From contig JAISUN010000015.1 of the NCBI GenBank assembly GCA_031272085.1, positions 1 through 33,701 of the forward strand: 33,701 nucleotides of DNA, written 5' to 3'. The translations under genes and the position numbers were made by a program. This document shows positions 1 to 5,878 of this stretch, piece by piece. The number at the start of each line of letters is the position of its first letter. Position 1 is the stretch's first letter. Under the pieces are notes generated by a model, which was not told the DNA's origin, did not search any database, and saw nothing but the letters and a program-made list of their open reading frames with translations. The DNA comes from Dysgonamonadaceae bacterium. Lineage in GTDB: Bacteria > Bacteroidota > Bacteroidia > Bacteroidales > Azobacteroidaceae.

Positions 1-33
1 GTAATTTTGTATATGATATTGTCTTCCATAATT

Positions 34-411
34 TTATGCTATTTTAAATTTATCCGTATGACCATCAAGAAAATACTCAACAAGTTGCGGAATGAATTTG
101 CCTTTGTATGGATGCAAACGATGCACGTGCTTTGTCGTTTCTGCTTCCTTATATTGGTCGAAAGAGAGCGCCCAATTGAGGTCGTCCCCAAGACGCTCTT
201 TGAATATTACCTCCCGCGCCCCATTATAGGACTGATAATACTGTATCAATTCTTGCAAATCTACCTGCGTAGAGCCGTTTTCGCCAATCTTTCTTATACG
301 CCCATACTGAATTAGATAGGCGATATTAGAGGTCGTAACGTTCTTGCCGAGATGCTTGCTTGCCCACTCGCTGGCTTCCTTAATTGTTAAAAGTGATGGC
401 GCTTCTGTCAT
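34..411 (-). pseudogene. Truncated N-terminal part of a site-specific DNA methyltransferase
   Basis: The 125-residue reading frame has a helix-turn-helix-like N-terminus (about residues 6-45, IKEASEWASKHLGKNV...) followed by the segment TTKHVHRLHPYKGKFIPQLV (about residues 92-111). From memory, that segment is the conserved lead-in to the catalytic domain of N4/N6 amino-methyltransferases, just before the FxGxG SAM-binding region. The frame stops after HTDKFKIA, where the family normally continues into the SAM-binding motif, so no catalytic domain is present. None of the frames in the 33 bases left before the window edge resembles the expected continuation. I therefore read it as a truncated or frameshifted remnant; a split gene continuing beyond the edge cannot be excluded. 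It is divergent from the SufT-like gene and has its own -7 box. The family call rests on recognition of the motif, not on a search. Confidence 0.6.
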
Positions 412-434
412 TTTCTTTGTATTTTTTTACCCCG

Positions 435-442
435 CAAATTTA
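435..442 (-). promoter_or_regulatory. Candidate Bacteroidetes -7 box for the methyltransferase remnant
   Basis: Read on the minus strand this is TAAATTTG, matching TAnnTTTG. It lies 23 bases before the ATG at 411. No good -33 TTG is seen at 19-21 bases. Confidence 0.45.
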
Positions 443-461
443 CTAAATTTTCAGCAAAAAA

Positions 462-491
462 TTGAAGAATTGATATTTTGTTGTATCTTTG
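462..491 (+). promoter_or_regulatory. Bacteroidetes-type promoter for the SufT-like/lpxH pair
   Basis: TTG at 462-464 and TATCTTTG at 484-491 are separated by 19 bases, which is the spacing expected for the Bacteroidetes primary sigma factor. It predicts a leader of roughly 15-17 bases before the ATG at 513. That rules out the upstream TTG start at 489, which would fall inside the -7 element. Confidence 0.7.
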
Positions 492-512
492 TCATTAATT
501 TATCATTTTGTT

Positions 513-830
513 ATGGAAAATAAATTTTCGAAATTAGAGCCTGAAATCGTAAAAATGCTGAAAACGGTTTACGACCCCGAAATTCCCGTTAATATATACG
601 ATTTGGGACTGATTTACGGCATCGATATAGACGCTGAAAACAACGTTACAATTACGATGACGCTGACTGCTCCGGCCTGTCCGGCTGCCGATTTCATAGC
701 CGAAGACGTGAAAATGCGCGTGGAATCGGTCGAAGGCGTGGGCAACGTGGAAATAAAGATTGTTTTTGAACCGGAATGGCATCAGGGCTTGATGAGCGAA
801 GAGGCCAAACTCGAACTCGGCTTCCTTTGA
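513..830 (+). CDS. MIP18/DUF59-family protein, SufT-like (iron-sulfur cluster assembly factor)
   Basis: This 105-residue protein has the core of the MIP18/DUF59 family: VYDPEIPVNIYDLGLIY near residues 19-35 and a central TAPACPAADF with the conserved cysteine. Family members such as SufT and PaaD help mature Fe-S proteins, probably as carriers or adaptors in the cytoplasm. The length is normal for single-domain members. The start at 513 is chosen because the promoter -7 box covers the earlier TTG. It precedes lpxH by 18 bases and probably shares its transcript, but no other suf gene lies in the window, so the exact role within the family is inferred. Confidence 0.85.
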   Translation: MENKFSKLEPEIVKMLKTVYDPEIPVNIYDLGLIYGIDIDAENNVTITMTLTAPACPAADFIAEDVKMRVESVEGVGNVEIKIVFEPEWHQGLMSEEAKLELGFL

Positions 831-848
831 ACCGCAGACCGTCCTGAA

Positions 849-1607
849 ATGGCAAGAGATAAGATTTTTTTTGCATCCGATATGCACTTCGGCGCCGAGG
901 TTTTCGGCTCGTCCCGCGAGCGCGAAATGCGTTTTGTGCGCTGGCTCGATTCCATAAAGCACGAAGCGAAAGCAATTTACCTGCTCGGCGACGTGTTCGA
1001 TTTCTGGTTTGAATACCGGCAATCCGTTCCCCAAGGATTTACCCGCTTTCTGGGGAAAATTGCCGAATTGAGCGACGAAGGCGTTGATATTCACTGGTTT
1101 ACCGGCAATCACGACATCTGGATTTTCGATTATTTGCCCCGCGAACTCGGCATTACTATCCATCGTGAACCGCTGATAGCGGAATTTGGCGGTAAAACGT
1201 TTTATTTAGCGCACGGCGACGGGATGGGCGACAAATCGCCGTCATTCAGGTTTATACGCTGGATTTTCCACAACCGCGTTTGTCAATGGCTTTTCCGCCT
1301 GATTCATCCCGATTTTGGAATCTGGTTAGCCTTGAAATGGGCTAAAAACAGCCGGATGAAGGAGTTGCAAAATCCGCTGCCTTACCTTGGCGAGGAGCGC
1401 GAACATTTGGTCCTTTATGCAAAGGATTATTTGAAAAGCCATCCCGAAACGGATTATCTGATTTTCGGGCACCGGCATATTTTGCTCGACCTGCAATTAA
1501 CAAGCCACAGCCGGTTGCTCATACTTGGCGACTGGCTGCAACATTTCTCTTACGCCGTTTTCGACGGGCAGGAAATCAGGCTTGAACAAAATCTTTTACC
1601 CGATTAG
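849..1607 (+). CDS. lpxH: UDP-2,3-diacylglucosamine diphosphatase LpxH
   Basis: LpxH hydrolyses UDP-2,3-diacylglucosamine to lipid X and UMP, the fourth step of lipid A synthesis, at the inner face of the inner membrane. The 252-residue sequence carries the calcineurin-like metallophosphoesterase motifs in order: D11-x-H13, G47-D48, G86-N-H-D89, a HGDGMGD segment after residue 120, and GHRH near residue 207. The downstream helical insert (FRFIRWIFHNRVCQWLFRLI) fits the lipid-binding lid of LpxH. Length is close to the family norm. It follows the SufT-like gene by 18 bases. Its stop codon overlaps the stop of secG on the opposite strand, so the two genes end inside each other. Confidence 0.9.
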   Translation: MARDKIFFASDMHFGAEVFGSSREREMRFVRWLDSIKHEAKAIYLLGDVFDFWFEYRQSVPQGFTRFLGKIAELSDEGVDIHWFTGNHDIWIFDYLPRELGITIHREPLIAEFGGKTFYLAHGDGMGDKSPSFRFIRWIFHNRVCQWLFRLIHPDFGIWLALKWAKNSRMKELQNPLPYLGEEREHLVLYAKDYLKSHPETDYLIFGHRHILLDLQLTSHSRLLILGDWLQHFSYAVFDGQEIRLEQNLLPD

Positions 1608-1984
1608 TCGGCAGGTTCGGGTACCGGAGTAATCGGCGTTCCCTGTGTTGCGGGCTGCACGGGCGCTTCCTGCTGTTCAAACGGGGTTACGCCTGAACCT
1701 TGGTTTGCCGGAGCCGTATTCTGTATCTCGTCGCGGATTTGCGATTCGTTTCCGGCGCCGCCTTTCGGCATAGCCAGCGAAGCCAGCACGCAACCGACAA
1801 CAATAAGGCCGGCTAACCAGTAAGTTGTTTTTTCGAGAAAATCGGTAGTTTTACGCACGCCCATTACCTGATTGGACGAGGCGAAACCTGCTGCCAAGCC
1901 TCCTCCTTTCGAGTTCTGAACAAGGACAATCAATATCATAAATATTGACAGAATAACTACTACTACGCAAAATAAGATGTACAT
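1604..1984 (-). CDS. secG: Preprotein translocase subunit SecG
   Basis: SecG is the small accessory subunit of the SecYEG protein channel. The 126-residue protein has the expected layout: a first transmembrane helix (about residues 2-22), the conserved loop QNSKGGGLAAGF, a second helix (about 54-72), and a long Pro/Gln/Thr-rich cytoplasmic tail, which is common in Bacteroidetes. It is the last gene of the minus-strand operon and starts 11 bases after the TPR gene. Its TAA overlaps the lpxH stop on the other strand; no hairpin terminator is seen there. Confidence 0.92.
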   Translation of the reverse strand: MYILFCVVVVILSIFMILIVLVQNSKGGGLAAGFASSNQVMGVRKTTDFLEKTTYWLAGLIVVGCVLASLAMPKGGAGNESQIRDEIQNTAPANQGSGVTPFEQQEAPVQPATQGTPITPVPEPAD

Positions 1985-1995
1985 TTTTTACTTTT

Positions 1996-2736
1996 TTATT
2001 TATTGTTATTTGAATTTTCAATCAATTTTTCCAAAAATCGAATTTGGGCTGCAAAGTAACGACTTTTTTCCGGATAAAGCAAATTTAATTTGCTAATTAT
2101 TTCCAAAGCCCGCGAATATTTTTTTTGTTTGATGTAAATTTTAGCCAGAGTTTCAGAGAAAAAATTGCTTTCCGCCGAATTTTCGGAATCATCGGGGAAT
2201 GGCTGTTCATCGCTGTTTTCGGACGATTCCGGCTCGCTTTGAGGCACAATCCGCATCGTCTGCCGGCGGTCTTCTTCCAAAAAACGGTCGATAAGTTCCT
2301 GTCCGTGAAGTTTTGCATTTTCCGTTTCGCTTTCGGCGGCCGCTTCTTCCGAAAGATTATAGGTAACGTAATCTTCCGAAACAATGACCGGCTCTTCCGC
2401 CGTTTCCGTTTCTTCAAGGAAACGGTCGATGCGCTCGAAAGGGTCTATTGTTGTTGTATTGCCTTTTGTTTCAAGGCGTTCCAATTTTTGAGGACTGAAA
2501 AAATTTCGGTTTACGAGAAAAAACATTTTCCTGCGGTCGTTCAGGTAAAGGGCTGCCTTGCGAAGTTCGACTGTAAAGCGCGAATCTTTGAGTTCCAAAT
2601 AGTTAAGCGCATAAAGCAAATGGGCGGCCTGAAAAGCCGGATATTCCGCCAGAAGCGAAGAAATCTGCGCAAGGCTTTTATTGTCAAGCGCTTGCTCGCC
2701 TCTGACGAGCCGGTTTATTTCATTTGCTTTAATCAT
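1996..2736 (-). CDS. Conserved Bacteroidetes protein with C-terminal tetratricopeptide repeats
   Basis: This 246-residue protein has no signal peptide or membrane helix. The N-terminus (about 1-75) is helical and contains a LLAEYPAFQAAHLLYAL segment that looks like a degenerate TPR. The middle (about 100-185) is acidic, Glu/Ser-rich and probably disordered. The C-terminus (about 190-240: ETLAKIYIKQKKYSRALEII, then LLYPEKSRYF) reads as one or two TPR units. It is likely a cytoplasmic scaffold or adaptor. It sits between lptE (5-base gap) and secG (11-base gap), so it is co-transcribed with envelope biogenesis genes; its own function is unknown. Confidence 0.75.
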   Translation of the reverse strand: MIKANEINRLVRGEQALDNKSLAQISSLLAEYPAFQAAHLLYALNYLELKDSRFTVELRKAALYLNDRRKMFFLVNRNFFSPQKLERLETKGNTTTIDPFERIDRFLEETETAEEPVIVSEDYVTYNLSEEAAAESETENAKLHGQELIDRFLEEDRRQTMRIVPQSEPESSENSDEQPFPDDSENSAESNFFSETLAKIYIKQKKYSRALEIISKLNLLYPEKSRYFAAQIRFLEKLIENSNNNK

Positions 2737-2741
2737 ATACG

Positions 2742-3260
2742 TTACCAGTTTCCGAAAGTTGAGTTGTAAATTTTATCTACAAGTTCTTTTACGATGGACT
2801 TAACTAATTCATCCTGAACGGAATCGAGCGACTGGCTACTGTCAAATTCCTTTGAAGACGAAAAAGACTGGTCGATATCTTTGCCTTCCTCGCGGTTGTT
2901 CACGTAATGGACGCGGACGGTAACGGTGAGGCTGGTCATCGACGAATAAGCGTCTTCCTTGACGGCCATGCCCGTAACGTCGAAGCCGGTTATTTCGCCG
3001 GTTATTTCGATGTCGGCATTGTTTTCCACCTCTTTCAGGCGGGTTTGTTCGATGAAACGCTTGCGGAGCGCGAGGTCGAAAATCTGGCTCATTTCGGGAT
3101 ATGCCGAAGTGCGGTTCGGAAACTGCTCGATACGGATGGTTTTCGTAAGGTCGTAATTGATTGTCCCACTGTCGAATTTGTATGAAATCGAGCAGGAAAC
3201 CGGCAGCAAAGCCAGCATCAAACCGAAAGTTATTATTCTAATAAAATTATTCCAGCCCAT
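2742..3260 (-). CDS. lptE: LptE-family LPS-assembly lipoprotein
   Basis: LptE plugs the LptD outer membrane barrel and helps insert lipopolysaccharide in the outer leaflet. The 172-residue sequence begins with a lipoprotein signal ending in LLPVSC, acylated cysteine at residue 23. It continues with the family pattern SISYKFDSGTI...TIRIEQFPNRT and a mixed alpha/beta body that includes EITGEITGFDV. The ATG overlaps the last 14 bases of the sigma-54 activator gene, which suggests translational coupling. The TPR gene follows after 5 bases. The call rests on the characteristic N-terminal pattern, size and operon position. Confidence 0.85.
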   Translation of the reverse strand: MGWNNFIRIITFGLMLALLPVSCSISYKFDSGTINYDLTKTIRIEQFPNRTSAYPEMSQIFDLALRKRFIEQTRLKEVENNADIEITGEITGFDVTGMAVKEDAYSSMTSLTVTVRVHYVNNREEGKDIDQSFSSSKEFDSSQSLDSVQDELVKSIVKELVDKIYNSTFGNW

Positions 3261-4440
3261 ATTCCTTAATCTTGCGGTACAGAGTTCGTTCCGATATTTT
3301 CAGGTCTTTTGCGGCGCTTCGCCTGTTGCCTTTGTTTCGGGCGAGGGCTTTTTCGATTCGCTCTTTTACGAGTTCTTCCAGCGACATTGTTTCCTGCGGC
3401 TCCTCGTGGACGTCGTCGTCCGCTTCGGTATATTCGTCGTAAGAAACGTGTTCGAGCGGAGTAATGTTGATGTCTTCCATTTTGACGGGCGCTGCGGGAT
3501 GTTTTTCCATATTTTTGTTCATTTCCGGCACCATCCGCTTCAATTCGTTTATGTCCTTGCGCATATCGAAAAGAAGTTGGTAGAGGATTTCCCTTTCATT
3601 ATTGAAAAAACGCTGTTCATCAACTCTTTGCGAGAGTACCGGCAAATCGCCCGCATCGGGGTTTACGAGGTAAGTTTTCAGGCGTTCGGCCGAAATTTCC
3701 CTGTCTTGTTCGGTAACGGAAATGCTTTCGGCAACGTTTTTCAGTTCGCGGATATTTCCCGGCCAGCGGTATTTCATCAGGACGATTTTTGCTTCGTCGG
3801 TCAGATGGATAGCGGGCATCCGGTATTTTTCGGCAGCGTCGGCGGCAAATTTGCGGAACAGCAGGTAAATATCGTCTTTCCGGCTTCGGAGCGGCGGAAC
3901 CATAATCGACACGGCGTTGAGGCGGTAATAAAGGTCTTCGCGGAATTTGCCGTTGCGGATGGCGGTCAGCAGGTCGAGGTTTGTTGCGGCCACGATGCGG
4001 ACGTCGGTTTTTTGCGCTTTCGACGAGCCGACGCGCATAAATTCGCCGTATTCCAGCACGCGGAGCAGCCGCGCTTGTGTCGCCATCGGCAATTCGCCCA
4101 CTTCGTCGAGGAAGAGGGTGCCTTTGTCGGCGACCTCGAAATATCCGCGGCGTTCGGAAACCGCGCTTGTGAACGAGCCTTTTTCGTGGCCGAAAAGTTC
4201 CGAATCGACGGTTCCTTCCGGTATCGCGCCGCAGTTTACCGCGAAATAGGGGCCGTGTTTCCGCAGACTGTTTTGATGGATAATCTGGGGAAAAACCTCT
4301 TTGCCTACGCCGCTTTCGCCCGTAATCAATACGGTAAGGTCGGTAGGCGCGATGCGAATTGCTTTTTCTATTTCGTGATTGAGGGCAGAATAGTTGCCCA
4401 CAATTCCAAATCGCTGTTTAATGCTTTGTAAATCAATCAT
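3247..4440 (-). CDS. Sigma-54-type AAA+ activator with Fis-like DNA-binding domain, no receiver domain
   Basis: The 397-residue protein has an AAA+ domain that starts almost at the N-terminus (about 12-240), a charged linker with a coiled-coil-like stretch (about 275-315), and a C-terminal Fis-type helix-turn-helix (about 362-397, RRSAAKDLKISERTLYRKI). Walker A is GESGVGKE (41-48), Walker B is LFLDEVGE, and the arginine-finger region is FREDLYYRLN. The loop that contacts sigma-54, normally GAFTGA, reads GSFTSA at residues 88-93; I checked this on the DNA. With no receiver or sensor domain, control must come from expression level, a partner or the linker. It leads the lptE-TPR-secG operon and has a near-ideal -33/-7 promoter, so the operon itself looks housekeeping-driven. 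Confidence 0.9.
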   Translation of the reverse strand: MIDLQSIKQRFGIVGNYSALNHEIEKAIRIAPTDLTVLITGESGVGKEVFPQIIHQNSLRKHGPYFAVNCGAIPEGTVDSELFGHEKGSFTSAVSERRGYFEVADKGTLFLDEVGELPMATQARLLRVLEYGEFMRVGSSKAQKTDVRIVAATNLDLLTAIRNGKFREDLYYRLNAVSIMVPPLRSRKDDIYLLFRKFAADAAEKYRMPAIHLTDEAKIVLMKYRWPGNIRELKNVAESISVTEQDREISAERLKTYLVNPDAGDLPVLSQRVDEQRFFNNEREILYQLLFDMRKDINELKRMVPEMNKNMEKHPAAPVKMEDINITPLEHVSYDEYTEADDDVHEEPQETMSLEELVKERIEKALARNKGNRRSAAKDLKISERTLYRKIKEYGLE

Positions 4441-4483
4441 TTAAGCAATGAGATGATTAAACTCAAATTAGTGAATATGAGTG

Positions 4484-4514
4484 CAAAGGTAATGCTTTTT
4501 TTGGGATGGGCAAA
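4484..4514 (-). promoter_or_regulatory. Bacteroidetes-type promoter of the activator-lptE-TPR-secG operon
   Basis: On the minus strand TTTG (4514-4511) and TACCTTTG (4491-4484) are separated by 19 bases. This predicts a leader of about 37 bases before the ATG at 4440. It is one of the best promoter matches in the window. Confidence 0.7.
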
Positions 4515-4559
4515 AAAAACTTGCAGAATGACTGTTTTGTTTTGATGCCGGCAAAAACA

Positions 4560-4590
4560 AACGAGATTGTCCATTGCGGACAATCTCGTT
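4560..4590 (-). terminator. Hairpin terminator downstream of the secreted-protein gene
   Basis: Two perfect 13-base arms (AACGAGATTGTCC at 4560-4572 and GGACAATCTCGTT at 4578-4590) enclose a 5-base loop. On the minus strand the stem is followed by a T-rich run (TGTTTTTGCC), as in an intrinsic terminator. It lies 26 bases past the stop of the gene at 4616-5734 and separates it from the activator operon promoter. Confidence 0.85.
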
Positions 4591-4615
4591 AAAATTTGGC
4601 ATTAAATTGTAAATA

Positions 4616-5734
4616 TTACGGTTCTTCGGTAGTTTCTTCGGGAATATCCGTTGTATCAATATGTCCGGTGGTAGTTACTGCTTCGCCTTTAATCAGCGCA
4701 GGATAATTTGCCGGAAGGAAATGTCGCGTTTTCAGCCCTGTCCGGTCGAGATAAGCCTTGCGTTTTTCTGCTTCTTTAAGGAGTTTTTCTCCGTCTTTTC
4801 TTCCGTTATCGCCGGCCGAGATGGCAGTTGCATATTCAGTTATCATTTCGGGCTGGTCAAGCGTAAAGTAAATGACGCATAGATTGTAATTGGCTATGTA
4901 TCGCAGTTTATCGTCGGCTTTGAGTTTCGGGTCGGCGTATTTTGCGGGAATCGATTTGAAATACTCAATCAGAGGGGCGATACTGTCGGGATTTACCGGA
5001 TTATTGCCGTCGGCGGCGGAAAGTGCACGTTTAAGCGTTTCGACATTGGCTCGCATAGTGATGTTTTCGTCGTGTTTTTTTTCGTCCATTGTTTTTATCT
5101 CTTCATTTTCGGTAAATGTTGGGAAACCATATTCGAGCGACGCTTTGTTTGAGGCATATTCCGCTATTTTAAGGGATAATTCCCGTTGCCAGCCGGCAAT
5201 AATTCCTTCCTTGTTGTCGTTCCAATATTTGGCGGCCGCGTCGTATGATGAGTATGACGACGTACTCCAATTTCCTTTCGGATTGCAGTTTTCCTGCACT
5301 AACTCTTCATTGTTGAATTTAATCACATACGAGCCTTCCATTGAATAAGTAGCCGAAACGTAGTAAGAGTACGTTTTGGTTTCTTTGCCGTCTTTATCTT
5401 TGGAAGTATTGGTAACAGTGTTTACTCTGCGGTCTTCCACGATAACATTGTTGGCGCGGACAGTAACAATCATCTTGGCGTCGGCCTCGGCTTCGGCCTT
5501 TTGCTGTCCCCGAACGATGATTTTTTCGGCAAGTTCTTCACTGTCGATGTTTCGTATGGAACTGTTAACTGTCGCTTTTCCCCACCAGTTGAAAATTGGC
5601 GGGTCGAGAGGTTTTGCCGGGACGCACCGATAGGAATACCGGAACTTAACTCCGTCAACGTCAATGTTTTTTGTTTGTGCAAACAAGTTTGCAATGGGCA
5701 GTAATACTGCAATAACAAATAAAATCCTTTTCAT
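4616..5734 (-). CDS. Secreted or periplasmic protein of unknown function
   Basis: The 372-residue protein has a Sec signal peptide (MKRILFVIAVLLPIANLFAQ, probable cleavage near residue 20). I do not recognise the family. About residues 24-150 form a Val/Thr-rich, probably beta-strand region with two conserved-looking parts (FNWWGKATVNSSI, and ADAKMIVTVRANNVIVEDRR). About residues 150-330 are helical and contain stretches that resemble TPR helices (LRYIANYNLCVIYFTL). The C-terminal 30 residues are Thr/Glu-rich and low in complexity. It is a single-gene unit: a -7 box upstream at 5770-5777, a strong hairpin terminator downstream, and a 30-base palindrome 71-100 bases before the start that could regulate it. 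Confidence 0.75.
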   Translation of the reverse strand: MKRILFVIAVLLPIANLFAQTKNIDVDGVKFRYSYRCVPAKPLDPPIFNWWGKATVNSSIRNIDSEELAEKIIVRGQQKAEAEADAKMIVTVRANNVIVEDRRVNTVTNTSKDKDGKETKTYSYYVSATYSMEGSYVIKFNNEELVQENCNPKGNWSTSSYSSYDAAAKYWNDNKEGIIAGWQRELSLKIAEYASNKASLEYGFPTFTENEEIKTMDEKKHDENITMRANVETLKRALSAADGNNPVNPDSIAPLIEYFKSIPAKYADPKLKADDKLRYIANYNLCVIYFTLDQPEMITEYATAISAGDNGRKDGEKLLKEAEKRKAYLDRTGLKTRHFLPANYPALIKGEAVTTTGHIDTTDIPEETTEEP

Positions 5735-5769
5735 TTCAGTCCTTTTTAAGTTTGTTAATAATCAATTCA

Positions 5770-5777
5770 CAAAGATA
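5770..5777 (-). promoter_or_regulatory. Candidate -7 box of the secreted-protein gene
   Basis: TATCTTTG on the minus strand, 36 bases before the ATG at 5734. No clear -33 TTG is seen at the usual distance. A palindrome lies at 5805-5834, just where an upstream activator would sit. Confidence 0.5.
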
Positions 5778-5804
5778 TATCTTTTTTTAGAGTTAAAATA
5801 AATC

Positions 5805-5834
5805 TTTTGTGAAAATTTTCAAATTTTCACAAAA
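5805..5834. repeat. Perfect 14-base inverted repeat between thrA and the secreted-protein gene
   Basis: TTTTGTGAAAATTT at 5805-5818 and its exact complement AAATTTTCACAAAA at 5821-5834 flank a 2-base centre (TC). The loop is too short for a good hairpin and no T-run follows on the minus strand, so it looks more like a dimeric regulator site than a thrA terminator. It contains TGTGA...TCACA half-sites, but 14 bases apart rather than the 6 of a CRP site. Confidence 0.6.
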
Positions 5835-5878
5835 ACGGCGTTTTTTTTCTTAATTATTAAACCAATTATTTATTCCCT

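Noticed and set aside
3157-4431. A 424-residue plus-strand frame opposite the sigma-54 activator and lptE
   Set aside because: It mirrors two well-supported genes, is rich in Phe/Val/His as expected of an antisense shadow, and has no domain or promoter.
5819-5878. A thrA terminator in the AT-rich stretch after its stop
   Set aside because: The only small hairpin (around the AACGCCGTT string) has about four pairs of weak stem; the larger palindrome has too short a loop.
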